DNA from: Polyangiaceae bacterium | GTDB taxonomy: Bacteria > Myxococcota_A > Polyangia > Polyangiales > Polyangiaceae | Reading direction: 5' to 3' | Length of the DNA: 64,000 bases | NCBI GenBank assembly: GCA_013361525.1 | Contig: JABFXY010000025.1 | Span: 124,001-188,000, forward strand | Shown: in pieces, positions 51,892-63,412 of the stretch | Numbering within the stretch: the stretch's first letter is position 1 | How the letters are laid out: every line of letters begins with the position of its first letter | The notes under the pieces: model-generated | Databases searched by the model: none | What the model was told of the DNA's origin: nothing | Seen by the model: only the letters and a program-made list of their open reading frames with translations | Translations under genes and position numbers: made by a program

Positions 51892-52659
51892 TCAGAAGAA
51901 GCCGCGCCGGCCCTTGCTCTGGAACCAGTTGTCGAGCTGCCCGGCGAGATCCATCGAGCCGATCGTGCGGTAGTCGTACGTGAACTTCGCGTAGACGTCG
52001 CTACCACGGCGCTTGTCCGCCTCGAGAACGACGTTGAGCTCGTGGGGCTCCGCGACGAACGTCAGCTCGACCTCGTTGAAGGATCCCGCATAGCGAGAAG
52101 ACGGGTAGAACTCGATCTCCTGATAGAACGGGAGCGTTTGATCGACGCCTCGAATGCGGCCCCGCTCGCAATCGGCGCGCTTGAATCGGAAGCCGAGGTT
52201 CGCAAATGCGTCGAGCACCATTTGCTGAGCGGGCATCGGCGAAATGGCGAGCGGGTCCAAATCGCCCTTGTCGATCGCTCCGGCGATAGCGAGCTCCGTG
52301 CGGAGGCCCATCGTCATGCCGCGAAGGTGCTGGCCGTACACGGTGGTGAGCGGGCACTCCACCGGAACGCGGAAACTGAAGGGCATCGAGTGCTGCGCCT
52401 TCGGCATCAGCTGAAACGGGCCATAGACGACGAGACGCCCGAACTCGATGTTGGAAAGGTATTCGTGGTCACCCGATTCGACCTCGACGCGCGTCACCAG
52501 CGCGAGCGAGATGTTCTCGATGGCGCTCTGCACCTCACCGCCCTGGAGGTGGATCGTGCCGGTGACCGTCCCGCCCGGCATGTTTTGGGGGTTTGCGACC
52601 TGCGTGTCGATGGAGGGACCTCCGACACCAAACGCGCTGAGCATCTTCTTGAAGACCAT
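51892..52659 (-). CDS. Spo0M-like sporulation-control protein
   Basis: The 255-residue protein fits the Spo0M/arrestin-like family: 'MVFKKMLSAFGVGGPSIDTQVANPQNMPGGTVTGTIHLQGGEVQSAIENISLALVTRVEVE', 'PFSFRVPVECPLTTVYGQ', 'GMTMGLRTELAIAGAIDKGDLDPLAISPMPAQQMVLDAFANLGFRFK'. In Bacillus it influences sporulation phosphorelay; in myxobacteria a role in development is a reasonable guess. GGGAGGAG before the ATG at 52659 fixes the start. Its stop is followed after 16 bases by repeat copy B. Confidence 0.92.
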   Translation of the reverse strand: MVFKKMLSAFGVGGPSIDTQVANPQNMPGGTVTGTIHLQGGEVQSAIENISLALVTRVEVESGDHEYLSNIEFGRLVVYGPFQLMPKAQHSMPFSFRVPVECPLTTVYGQHLRGMTMGLRTELAIAGAIDKGDLDPLAISPMPAQQMVLDAFANLGFRFKRADCERGRIRGVDQTLPFYQEIEFYPSSRYAGSFNEVELTFVAEPHELNVVLEADKRRGSDVYAKFTYDYRTIGSMDLAGQLDNWFQSKGRRGFF

Positions 52660-52802
52660 TGGCTCCTCCCATCGGGGGCACCCGGGCGGGCCCGAGCACC
52701 GAAAGGGCCGCATGGTCGCGCGAGTTGTCCGCAGTTGTCCATGCATTGCTTGACGAAGCATGACTTGGAAACGAGCGTGACTTGTTCGATCGTCGGTCTT
52801 CC

Positions 52803-54110
52803 ATGCGCTCTTCCTTGTCTCAATTGGTCTCGGTCGTTCTGGTGGCCTGCAGCGGGCTGGCAATGTTCGCGTGCGGTGCGCGAACGCCGCTCGACGATCC
52901 TGACGGCGGCGGAGGAAAGACCGGCGGCGAGGGCGGTGCAGGGGAGGGAGGAAGCGCCGACGGGGGAGCCCCGCCCGCGACGTGCAATGGCGGTGTGACG
53001 CTGACAGAACCGGCCTTCGTTCCGCTATCACCCGGGCTCACCGGCGCGGTGATGCAAATGACCAACGTCGTTGGAGGTGGCTCGGTCTGTGGCGCGGTGG
53101 AGGCTTATTCGGCGATTCCGGAGCGAACGGGTCAGGCCGCCACGTTCTGCGCGGACGCGTGGTCGGTATGGCCACCCGCATTCGACGACGCATTTGCATT
53201 TTCGTTGGCTGGTGGCGGGCTCGCGCTCGCGGAAGGACGCGATGCCGGGTACGCCCTGCTGCTCGGACACAACGGGACACCGGCCGTCGCCGGTCCGATG
53301 TTTGCGGCCGACGTGATCTCGGCGGCGCCTTCGTGGGTCACGCTCGACAATCTATGGGCGCATCGCGCTGCGTTCGTCGCGCGAAGACCGGATGGCGTGC
53401 ACGATCTCGGGCTGGTTTACGTCGCGGGCGCATACGAAACGCTCGTCGTCACCCAGGTCGAAGCAGGCCCGCAGGGCACGTTCGGAGACATCGCGTGCGC
53501 AACGTTCGGGATCGTCGCGCGTGGCGTTTCGCTCGCGACGGGAAGGCTCATCGCGACGTCGTCCGGCGCTTCGTTGGAAGAATGCCTCGACGGTGTCGAC
53601 CCGGGGCAGTCGACGCGGGTGCTCCTCGTGAATGCGGACAGCTCGACTGGTCCCTCGACGCTATTCGAATTCGATGCGCCGGACCGCGTCGACGACATCG
53701 ATCTCGTCAATGCGGGCGACGGCTCGGTTTGGCTCGCGTGGCAATCGATCGGTTCCTTGAGCATCGCGCGAATCGGCGTGACGGGGACCGTGCTCGTGGG
53801 CCCGATGCAAATCACCGATGTGTCGGTCGGCTCGCTGGCGCTCGCGATGCGAGGCAACGACCTGCTGGTCGCTCACATCGACGCGTCGGACCCGGACTTG
53901 GCAGCTGACGTCGTCGTCACGAAGGTCGATGCGCTGGGTGCGAGCACCTCGTTCGGTGGCTTCGATACCTCCAGCGCGACCTGGAGCTCGGACGTCTCCA
54001 TCGTGAGCTCGCCGGACGGGGCCCATGTCCTGGTCGGTTATCTAGGCGTCGACCCCGTGGCCGGGGGCAGCCCGAAGCCCGTCCTCCGGCGCTTCGATTG
54101 CCACGAGTAA
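52803..54110 (+). CDS. Lipoprotein of unknown function (propeller-like)
   Basis: This 435-residue lipoprotein has two candidate lipobox cysteines close together ('VVLVAC' and 'AMFAC'), followed by a Gly-rich spacer. The mature part consists of repeating beta-strand-like segments ('AFVARRPDGVHDLGLVYVAGAYETLVVTQ', 'DDIDLVNAGDGSVWLAWQSIGSLSIARIGVTGTVLV', 'VSIVSSPDGAHVLVGYLG'), suggestive of a beta-propeller, but I cannot name a family. The ATG at 52803 gives the compact signal. It diverges from the Spo0M-like gene across 143 bases, where a doubled AGTTGTCC is the only pattern I noticed. Confidence 0.78.
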   Translation: MRSSLSQLVSVVLVACSGLAMFACGARTPLDDPDGGGGKTGGEGGAGEGGSADGGAPPATCNGGVTLTEPAFVPLSPGLTGAVMQMTNVVGGGSVCGAVEAYSAIPERTGQAATFCADAWSVWPPAFDDAFAFSLAGGGLALAEGRDAGYALLLGHNGTPAVAGPMFAADVISAAPSWVTLDNLWAHRAAFVARRPDGVHDLGLVYVAGAYETLVVTQVEAGPQGTFGDIACATFGIVARGVSLATGRLIATSSGASLEECLDGVDPGQSTRVLLVNADSSTGPSTLFEFDAPDRVDDIDLVNAGDGSVWLAWQSIGSLSIARIGVTGTVLVGPMQITDVSVGSLALAMRGNDLLVAHIDASDPDLAADVVVTKVDALGASTSFGGFDTSSATWSSDVSIVSSPDGAHVLVGYLGVDPVAGGSPKPVLRRFDCHE

Positions 54111-54554
54111 GCGCCCGGAATCCTGAGGACTCTAGGCCTCACAAAGACCGTTCAAATTTGCCACAGTTGGGGTACGCTCGGCGTACGTCTTCCGGGGGGA
54201 ACCCGAACTGAACCTAGAACGGCTGATCGATTCGAGTTGGTTTGGGCGGACGGACGAGAGGCGCACCCATGTGTCCCAAGAGCAAACCCGACCAGAGCGT
54301 CCCCTCCTCGTCGATCGACGAGAGGGCCGAGCTGTCCGAGGAAGAGCGCCAGAACGCAGCAAATGCGTTCGGGAAGCGTCGCACCATCACGAAGAGCGGT
54401 GCGTTTCCGAAGTCGACACCCAAAGGGGATCCTCGTGCGCCTTCGGGGCACCCAGTCCGTCAGGTGACCGACGAATCTCAAGAGCGCGGCCCTGCGACGA
54501 GATCGACGAGCGCGCGCGAAGAGGTCGTGCTGATCGGTGTCGAAACGAAGAAGG

Positions 54555-56855
<2,301 letters not shown>

Positions 56856-56895
56856 TTCGATAGTAGCCTGACTCCGCGCGTTGGCCGGAGGTTCC

Positions 56896-58794
56896 TTGGG
56901 CTTTCTACGTGACGTCTACGGTCTCAATCCAGCGATCAAGCTCTTGGTCGATCCGGAGACCGGACGGATCGTCGACGCGAACGACGCCGCGGCCGCGTTC
57001 TACGGTTATTCCGTCGACGAGCTCCGCACCCTCCACGTGCAGCAGTTCAACATGCTCGCGCCCGCCGAGGTGGAAGCGGAGATGCGGCGCGCCCGCGACG
57101 GCAACCGCAGCTTCTTTCGCTTCAAACATCGCCTTCGCAACGGCGACGTTCGTCACGTCGAAGTGTACTCGGGCCCGGTCGAGATCGAAGGGCGAAGCCG
57201 CCTCCTTTCGATCATCCACGACGTCACGCCGCGTGAGCGCGCCATCGAAGACCTCGCGCGCTCCGAGGCGCAGCAGCGGGCGCTGCTGCGTGCGCTCCCC
57301 GTCGGGGTCGGCCTTCACCGTGGGTCCAAGTTCTTGTGGGGCAACGAGGGGCTCTTGCAGCTCGTTGGTCGTACCGCGTCCGATCTCGTCGGCAGCCACG
57401 TCGCCGACATCTTCGCGCCCGACATCGCGGACCAAGTGCTCGCGCGGATGGAACGCACCGCGATGCTCGGCAGCTCGTCTCCGCTCACCCGCAACGAGCT
57501 CGTACACGCCGACGGTCACCGGATCGCGGTCGACTGGATGGAGCTGCCGTTCGACGTGGACGGCGACCCGTGCCGAATGTTGCTCGTGGTCGACGTGTCC
57601 GAGCGCGCGCGCCTCGAAGAGGATCTGAACCGCGCGCAGCGAATGGACGCGATCGGCCGCATGGCCGGTGGCGTCGCGCACGACTTCAACAACCTGCTGC
57701 TCGTGATCCTCGGCGCCGCGGACGCGCTCGCGCGGCGCCCGGGCTCGCTCACCGTGTTCGAGCGCAACCTCGAGCGCATTCGCGAGGCGACCCAGCGTGC
57801 CTCCGAGCTCACGCGTCAGCTGCTTCTCGTCAGTCGCGGCAACGAAGCCCGCAGCGAGCGCATCGATATCGGAGAGGCCGTGCGCAACCTGGTCGAGCTG
57901 GTGCGGACGACGATGCCGGACAAGGTCGACGTGCGGGTCGAGGTGCCGAGCGGCTTCACGGTGTTGATGCCGCGGTCGAGCGTCGATCAGATCCTCTTGA
58001 ACCTCGTGGTCAATGCGCGCGACGCGATGCCCGACGGCGGAACGCTCTCGGTCACCGCGAACGAGATCGATCTCGCGTTTCAGCCGCTGCAACCCTCGGG
58101 TCTCGCGCCGGGCGTCTACATCTGCATCCAGGTCGCGGACGACGGGGTCGGCATGCCGCCGGACGTCGTCACGAAAGCGTTCGAGCCGTTTTTCACGACG
58201 AAAGAGCCGGGAAAGGGGACGGGGCTCGGCCTGTCGACGGCGTACGGCATCGTTCGCCGCGCAGGCGGCGCAATCGAGATCGACAGCGTCGTGGGGCGCG
58301 GCACGCTGGTGAGCGTCTACCTGCCCAAGGCCGCGCTCGACACCACGGTGCGAACGCCGCCGCCGCCGTCGCGCGAGATCCAGACCGTTGGTCGCATGCG
58401 CACGGTGCTGCTCGTCGACGACCAGCGCTCGATCCGCGAGCTCATCGAGCAATCGCTCACCGAACGCGGGTACCGCGTGCTCTCTGCTGCCGGCGCGGCC
58501 GAGGCGCTCCTCATGGCCGAGCAGCACGGGAGCACGATCGATCTGCTGCTCAGCGACGTGATGATGCCGAAGATGCGAGGCCCGGAGCTGACGGCGCGAG
58601 TGCGTGTCCTGCTGCCGGATCTCCCTGTGCTCTACATGAGCGGCTTCACCGGCGACGCGCTGGTCGACGCCGGCGTCGACGCGGCCGATCTCATCGAGAA
58701 ACCGTTCGCGCCGGACGAGCTCGTCCGCCGTGTGGCGGAGACGCTCGGGCGCTCCACGGCTGGACGCAAGCCGGCCGAGCGCATCACGAGCTGA
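56896..58794 (+). CDS. PAS-PAS hybrid histidine kinase with C-terminal receiver
   Basis: From the TTG at 56896 (GGAGG 4 bases upstream) the protein has 632 residues; a TTG at 56881 would add five. It has PAS 1 (about 5-115, 'IVDANDAAAAFYGYSVDELRTL') and PAS 2 (about 125-245). HisKA has His262 in 'GGVAHDFNNLL'; HATPase_c has 'NLVVNARDAMPDGG', 'DDGVGMP' and 'GTGLGLSTAYGIV'. A receiver (about 500-620) has Asp554 in 'LLLSDVMMPKMRG'. The H-box 'AHDFNNLL' is of the HWE/NtrB-like subgroup. It senses an unknown, probably cytoplasmic signal. It is divergent from the cytochrome gene with a short shared promoter. Confidence 0.94.
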   Translation: MGFLRDVYGLNPAIKLLVDPETGRIVDANDAAAAFYGYSVDELRTLHVQQFNMLAPAEVEAEMRRARDGNRSFFRFKHRLRNGDVRHVEVYSGPVEIEGRSRLLSIIHDVTPRERAIEDLARSEAQQRALLRALPVGVGLHRGSKFLWGNEGLLQLVGRTASDLVGSHVADIFAPDIADQVLARMERTAMLGSSSPLTRNELVHADGHRIAVDWMELPFDVDGDPCRMLLVVDVSERARLEEDLNRAQRMDAIGRMAGGVAHDFNNLLLVILGAADALARRPGSLTVFERNLERIREATQRASELTRQLLLVSRGNEARSERIDIGEAVRNLVELVRTTMPDKVDVRVEVPSGFTVLMPRSSVDQILLNLVVNARDAMPDGGTLSVTANEIDLAFQPLQPSGLAPGVYICIQVADDGVGMPPDVVTKAFEPFFTTKEPGKGTGLGLSTAYGIVRRAGGAIEIDSVVGRGTLVSVYLPKAALDTTVRTPPPPSREIQTVGRMRTVLLVDDQRSIRELIEQSLTERGYRVLSAAGAAEALLMAEQHGSTIDLLLSDVMMPKMRGPELTARVRVLLPDLPVLYMSGFTGDALVDAGVDAADLIEKPFAPDELVRRVAETLGRSTAGRKPAERITS

Positions 58795-58816
58795 AGCCGG
58801 CAGGCACCTACGCGCG

Positions 58817-60898
58817 TTACGTGCCCGGCTTTTGATAGTTCGGTCCGCCGGTCGGCCCGAACGTGAAAAGCAGCGTCTTCTGCTGACCGTACGAGTTCGT
58901 CGTGCGCGGTTTGGGATTGTGATCGGAGACCCAATACACCTCGCCCGAGACGAGCGTGTCGTTCGGCTTGCCGGTGCGTTCCGGCAAGCGCCGCAGGTAC
59001 TCGAGCATCGGCTTTTGGTAGGCGCGCGCGCCGTCGCCCTGGATGCGGTTGAAGTAGTCGCTCCAGATTTGGTTGTACCCGTAGCTCTTCGCGTGGATGA
59101 GATCGAAGTCCGGCGGCGCGTAGGAGAACGGATCGAGGTGGCGGCCGTCGGCGGTCACCGCGTCGACGACGATCGTTCCGTCGACGGTCACCGGGTTCGG
59201 GCTGAACATGAACCAGCCCTGGAGGAACCGCATCTTGTGCGTCAGCGTCCGCATCTCGTCCTCTTGCGGATCGAGCTTCCAGCCGTGCTCTTTGTTCACC
59301 TCGGCGACCCACTCTTTGTATCGCTTCTGCGTGCTCCAGAGCTCGACGAGCGCCTGGTTGAGCGCAGCGAGGAACATCACGACGCAGGCGAGCTCGCTGA
59401 AGAGGCGACCACCGATGCGCGTGACGTGAACGAGGTGCGAGACCGGCTTGCCTTCGGGCCGTGCGACGGTGAAGCCGAAGAACTTCGACGCGCGACCGCG
59501 AGCGGCGGACAGCGCCCGGTCGGTCGCCCACGAAAGCGGCGGCACGCGCAACATCCACGCGAACACCGGGCCGATGGGAAGCGCCGCGACGATCTGCGCG
59601 AGCGCACCGTGGCCCGACACGACCGTTCGAGCAGGGAGCGCATCGTCTGCGTCCTCGTCCGTCGATGCCTTCGTGCGTGTGGTGGGAGCGACGATTCCGA
59701 TGCGCAGGGCGCGCTCTTCTTCCGTCCGCGCCGCGTCGAACGTGAGCAGGCCGAAGCGGTCGAGCCGCGCGAGGATCCGACACAGCCACAACGTTGCGCC
59801 GGAGGTCTCGTCGAACACGACCGTCCGCGCGCGCTTCGTTCGGCGCAAAGCGCGGATGGTCACGTCCCAGTCCTCGTAGCTCAAGAAGAGCGAGGAAAAG
59901 ACGCAGAGCGCCCACGCGAACGGTCCGAGCACGAAGGTCGAGCCGAACCCGATGTGGAGGAAGTTGATCAAGGTCAGACCAACGCGCTTCACCCACAGCT
60001 TCACGTCGAAGTCCCCGATGACGAGCTGCGGAAGCAGTGCGCAGAAAGGGATGATCCCCTCCGACGCAATGACGGCCATCGTCAGAAACTGCTGCGCCCG
60101 AAACGGGATGTAATCACGCGTCGCCGCGATGATCGGCGTGACCATCCGATCGACGTACATGACGTAGTGGGTCGCGTTGAAGTCGCGCTTCCACCCCGGA
60201 CCGAACTTGTGGATGAAGTTGAAGTAGTAGATCGCGAAGATCTGCAGGCACAGCACCAAGCCGATGACCGAGATGAATGGCTTCATCCGGAACTCGTCGA
60301 CCATCTCGGTGCGGTCGTTGAGCTCGTCCGCCGTGCGCTCGTGCCTCCGGCGCATCGACGCGAGCAAACCATCGACGCTGAACCTGTCGCCGAGCGGCAT
60401 GAAGCAGGTCCACAAGAGCAGCAGGCTCTGCACGACGTAGCCGCCGTTCTCCACGAGGAGGACGCGGCCGTTCATGCTCGTCACGAAGATCAGCGACAGG
60501 ATCTGCGCGACCTTCGTTTTGTACCCGACGAGGAGCGCGACGAACGTCGCGAGCATCACCATCCAGAGCGCCCAGAGCTCGGGTGCGGTCGTGAACCCGT
60601 GCAGGAACGAGAAGTGGTTCGACTGCGGCCGCTCGAGGATCACCCAGGTCGGGAGGATGCCCTTGTCCGAGAACATGTCCTCCCACGCGGCGCCTCGACG
60701 GAAGAGATCCGTGATGAGGTAGAAGCCGAGCAGGATGCGCGTGAGGCCCAGCGTGCGCCTGTCGATCGCGAAGTACGAGTTCCTTGCCAGTACCCAGAAC
60801 TCGGTGAGCTGTCGAAACAGCCACCCTTGGAGCGTGGTGGGCTCCTCGGAGCGCGTCGACGTGGTTTTGGAAGCAGGCGAATCGGACGGCGAAGACAC
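58817..60898 (-). CDS. HTTM-domain (gamma-carboxylase-like) multipass membrane protein
   Basis: The 693-residue protein, from a GTG, has an HTTM-type membrane domain. 'IDRRTLGLTRILLGFYLITDLFRRGAAWEDMFSDKGILP' is the typical opening, and 'GYVVQSLLLLWTCFMPLGDRFSVD' and 'VLCLQIFAIYYFNFIHKFGPGWK' continue the helices. HTTM proteins are related to vitamin K-dependent gamma-glutamyl carboxylase, but bacterial activities are mostly unknown. The C-terminal ~200 residues ('WFMFSPNPVTVDGTIVVDAVTADGRHLDPF') form an extra soluble domain common in long HTTM proteins. Confidence 0.9.
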   Translation of the reverse strand: MSSPSDSPASKTTSTRSEEPTTLQGWLFRQLTEFWVLARNSYFAIDRRTLGLTRILLGFYLITDLFRRGAAWEDMFSDKGILPTWVILERPQSNHFSFLHGFTTAPELWALWMVMLATFVALLVGYKTKVAQILSLIFVTSMNGRVLLVENGGYVVQSLLLLWTCFMPLGDRFSVDGLLASMRRRHERTADELNDRTEMVDEFRMKPFISVIGLVLCLQIFAIYYFNFIHKFGPGWKRDFNATHYVMYVDRMVTPIIAATRDYIPFRAQQFLTMAVIASEGIIPFCALLPQLVIGDFDVKLWVKRVGLTLINFLHIGFGSTFVLGPFAWALCVFSSLFLSYEDWDVTIRALRRTKRARTVVFDETSGATLWLCRILARLDRFGLLTFDAARTEEERALRIGIVAPTTRTKASTDEDADDALPARTVVSGHGALAQIVAALPIGPVFAWMLRVPPLSWATDRALSAARGRASKFFGFTVARPEGKPVSHLVHVTRIGGRLFSELACVVMFLAALNQALVELWSTQKRYKEWVAEVNKEHGWKLDPQEDEMRTLTHKMRFLQGWFMFSPNPVTVDGTIVVDAVTADGRHLDPFSYAPPDFDLIHAKSYGYNQIWSDYFNRIQGDGARAYQKPMLEYLRRLPERTGKPNDTLVSGEVYWVSDHNPKPRTTNSYGQQKTLLFTFGPTGGPNYQKPGT

Positions 60899-60971
60899 GT
60901 TAGCGCCGGCATCATGACACGAAGCACGATGGTGATCCCAGCGGCCGCGTACACACTATGCTTCGCGGACG

Positions 60972-61223
60972 ATGTCCTCGGACGACCGAGATGATGCGGT
61001 GAAACCCGGCCTCGAAGCGCCCTCGATGCCGGAGGTAGGCGATCCGGCGGTTGCGCTGGACGAGGAGTCACCGTCGCAGGTTCTGAAGACCTTCGCCGCC
61101 CTTCTCGCCTTCGCCGGCGTGCTCTGCCTCGTCCCGCGGCAGTGGGTCAGCGCCGGCCTCCTCTTCGCCGGCGCAGCCATCGCCGTCACATGTCATCTGC
61201 GCATCGAGAAACGGGGAAGGTGA
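60972..61223 (+). CDS. Small two-helix membrane protein
   Basis: This 83-residue protein has a charged, Asp/Glu-rich N-terminus ('MSSDDRDDAVKPGLE') and two closely spaced hydrophobic helices ('TFAALLAFAGVLCLVPRQW' and 'VSAGLLFAGAAIAVTCHL'). The composition is that of a genuine small membrane protein. The 3' end overlaps the convergent histidine kinase gene by 38 bases. No family recognised. Confidence 0.55.
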   Translation: MSSDDRDDAVKPGLEAPSMPEVGDPAVALDEESPSQVLKTFAALLAFAGVLCLVPRQWVSAGLLFAGAAIAVTCHLRIEKRGR

Positions 61224-62460
61224 TCGCGATGGTCGTCCCCTCACCGGGGGCGCTGGTCACCTCGACCTTGCCGCGGACGGCTTCGATGGTGTTGCGAACA
61301 CCCGCGAGCCCGAGCCCCGTGCCGCGTCCCGGCTTGGTCGTATAAAACGGCTGGAAGAGTCGGCCCTGTTCCTCGGCCGTCATGCCGTGGCCGGCATCGG
61401 AGACCTCGAGCCGAAGGCCCGCGAGGTCGAGGCGCGTGCGAACCGTGATACGGCCCCCTTCGGGCATCGCATCGCGTGCGTTCGTAACCAGGTTGATGAT
61501 CGCGCGGATGAGCTCGACGGGGTCCGCGTCGACGCACGCGCGGTCCGACGCGGCGTCGACGACGAGCTCGACCTCGTCGCCCGCGAACGCTTCGAGGAGC
61601 GAGGTCGAGTCGCGAAGGAGGGCGTCCATCTCGATGCTCTCCCGTGTGGCGAGCGGGCCGCCCGACGCCGCCATCAGCAGCCGCCGCGCGAGCGACACTC
61701 CGTGCTCCGCGGCGTCGAGGATGATCTGGACGCGCTCGAGCAACCGCGCGTCGTTCGCGAGCGCGGTCCGCAGCTGCGCGGCGCACATCAAGATCGGCGC
61801 GACGGCGTTGTTGAGGTCGTGGGCGACGTGCCGCGCGAGGACGCCGACGGAGGCGAGCCGCTCCGCCTGCAGGAGCTCTTTCTCCTGTATCAAGAGGCGC
61901 TTTTGCGCATGCGCAGCCTCTGCCTCTTCGAAATACAGCGCCATCATGTCGGCGACGCTCGCGGCGAAGTCGATCTCACGTGGCTGCCACCGCCGAGGCG
62001 GCCCGACGTGCTCGTGGCACACGACGCCGAAGAGCTTTCCCTGCCGGAAGATGGGCGCATCGAGCAGGCTGCCGATCCCGAACGGCTCGATGTACGACGC
62101 TCGAAGCGGTGCCATCAGCGGATCTCGCGTCGCGTCGTCGATGACGAGCGTGCGCTGCTCCTCGATCGCGGCGAAGTACGCGGGGAGCCCTTCCGTATCG
62201 AGATGGATGCGCGGCCGCGTGATCGACTGCTTCGACCGCTCGTACAACAGGCACTGCGTCAGCGTCGTTCGGCTCTCGTTGAACAGCCAGATACCGACGC
62301 GCTCGAGATCCAGCTGCTCTGCGGACAGGCGGAAAGCGCGCTCGATGATGCGTTCTAACCGGTCCTCGTCACCGACCTCGAGTCGCGCGAGCTGCAGTCG
62401 CGCCTCCAAGAATGATGACGAAACGGGCTCGAACATGACGCGGGGGGCCGCGCTGGCCAT
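61186..62460 (-). CDS. GAF-domain sensor histidine kinase
   Basis: The 424-residue soluble kinase has a GAF domain (about 35-180; 'LDLERVGIWLFNESRTTL', 'LLDAPIFRQGKLFGVVCHEHVGPPRRWQPREIDFAASVADMMALYFE') and a coiled linker. The HisKA-like region has His214 in 'RHVAHDLNNAV', and HATPase_c has 'LVTNARDAMPEGG', 'DAGHGM' and 'GTGLGLAGVRNTIEA'. Like the kinase upstream it belongs to the AHDxNN group. It lies 8 bases downstream of a PGPGW gene on the same strand. There is no cognate receiver gene nearby, so it may act on a distant regulator. Confidence 0.93.
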   Translation of the reverse strand: MASAAPRVMFEPVSSSFLEARLQLARLEVGDEDRLERIIERAFRLSAEQLDLERVGIWLFNESRTTLTQCLLYERSKQSITRPRIHLDTEGLPAYFAAIEEQRTLVIDDATRDPLMAPLRASYIEPFGIGSLLDAPIFRQGKLFGVVCHEHVGPPRRWQPREIDFAASVADMMALYFEEAEAAHAQKRLLIQEKELLQAERLASVGVLARHVAHDLNNAVAPILMCAAQLRTALANDARLLERVQIILDAAEHGVSLARRLLMAASGGPLATRESIEMDALLRDSTSLLEAFAGDEVELVVDAASDRACVDADPVELIRAIINLVTNARDAMPEGGRITVRTRLDLAGLRLEVSDAGHGMTAEEQGRLFQPFYTTKPGRGTGLGLAGVRNTIEAVRGKVEVTSAPGEGTTIAITFPVSRCADDM

Positions 62461-62468
62461 GCCGCAGT

Positions 62469-62942
62469 CTAACGCCGTACGGCGACGTTGGGGGATTGCT
62501 CGTCGTCGACCGGCGGAAGGAACATCGGCGGTTTGCCGAATCGCGCGCGAAGCCGATCAATCGCGCCGTTCACCGCGGGTCTTCGCACGAGGGCGAGCTC
62601 GAAGCGCCGCTTGCCCGGCAAGTCGATCAGCATCATCCCGAGCAGAATCGTCAGAAAGCCTTGTCCCGGTACACCCGGCAGCGACATCAGCACGCCGGCG
62701 ACCACGAGCATCACGCCGAGCACGTTCTCACCGACGCGCGCGCCGATTCGCACCCAGTGCGGCGAACCGGCGAACGGCAGCGGGCGGCGATCCCGCGCGA
62801 AGTAATCGAAGGGCAGTCGAACGACGGCAATGCCCGTTATCAAAAGGCTCGCGAGGAACGTCACGACACCGACCACGACGGCGAACACGACTTGTCCGTC
62901 CGTGAAGCCCAGAATCGTTGTGCTTGCCAGCCACGTGGTCAT
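62469..62942 (-). CDS. PGPGW-type integral membrane protein
   Basis: The 157-residue protein has three hydrophobic stretches: 'VVFAVVVGVVTFLASLLITGIAVV', 'NVLGVMLVVAGVLMSLPGVPGQG', then 'FLTILLGMMLIDLPGK'. The 'LPGVPGQGFLTILLGMMLIDLPGK' segment is characteristic of the PGPGW family of small membrane proteins with unknown function. The ATG at 62942 fits. A histidine kinase gene follows 8 bases downstream, probably in an operon. Confidence 0.82.
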   Translation of the reverse strand: MTTWLASTTILGFTDGQVVFAVVVGVVTFLASLLITGIAVVRLPFDYFARDRRPLPFAGSPHWVRIGARVGENVLGVMLVVAGVLMSLPGVPGQGFLTILLGMMLIDLPGKRRFELALVRRPAVNGAIDRLRARFGKPPMFLPPVDDEQSPNVAVRR

Positions 62943-63063
62943 TCGTTTCGGCTCCGCGCTCGAAAACGAGCCGTGGTGAAAACGCAGCCTCCGCCGAAAC
63001 CTTCCCGATGCAGCTCTCGAGCCTTTCGTGCCCGCGGCACGAAAAGCGCATGACAAATTCGGT

Positions 63064-63405
63064 ATGTCGAGGAAAAGAAAGCACAAGGCAAAGGGCGTCG
63101 TGGATGCCGCTCGACCTCGCCGCAAGCGGGTGCACAAAGGGATGTCGGCGCGCAAAGTCGCCTCACGTCCGGCTGCTGCGCCGATGAGCGGCACGCCGAA
63201 CATCGTCGACGACTCGTGGATTCCCCCGGTGAGCATGCGCGGCGGCACGCCGACGCCTGTCGAGAAGACCGTCTCCGCTGCGCGCCGTCTCGCGAACGAA
63301 GGTAGACGCCTCTACGAAATGGCCAAAGAGCAGCTGAAGCGCGCCCGGGTCCGACGGCGCGCGCCTCCGAAAGGCACGCAAGCGCCGCGCGGACGCGGGA
63401 ACTGA
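63064..63405 (+). CDS. Small basic hypothetical protein
   Basis: This 113-residue protein is rich in Arg and Lys ('MSRKRKHKAKGVVDAARPRRKRVHKGMSARK', later 'KEQLKRARVRRRAPPKG'), with a short Pro/Gly middle. It has no recognisable domain. The composition would suit nucleic-acid binding, but that is a guess. It ends 7 bases before the convergent argB stop. Frequent basic runs are common in spurious G+C-rich frames, so confidence is moderate. Confidence 0.45.
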   Translation: MSRKRKHKAKGVVDAARPRRKRVHKGMSARKVASRPAAAPMSGTPNIVDDSWIPPVSMRGGTPTPVEKTVSAARRLANEGRRLYEMAKEQLKRARVRRRAPPKGTQAPRGRGN

Positions 63406-63412
63406 CGCTGGT

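Noticed and set aside
58730..60994. A 754-codon frame opposite the HTTM gene
   Set aside because: Charged, low-complexity translation without motifs; the minus-strand HTTM protein is clear.
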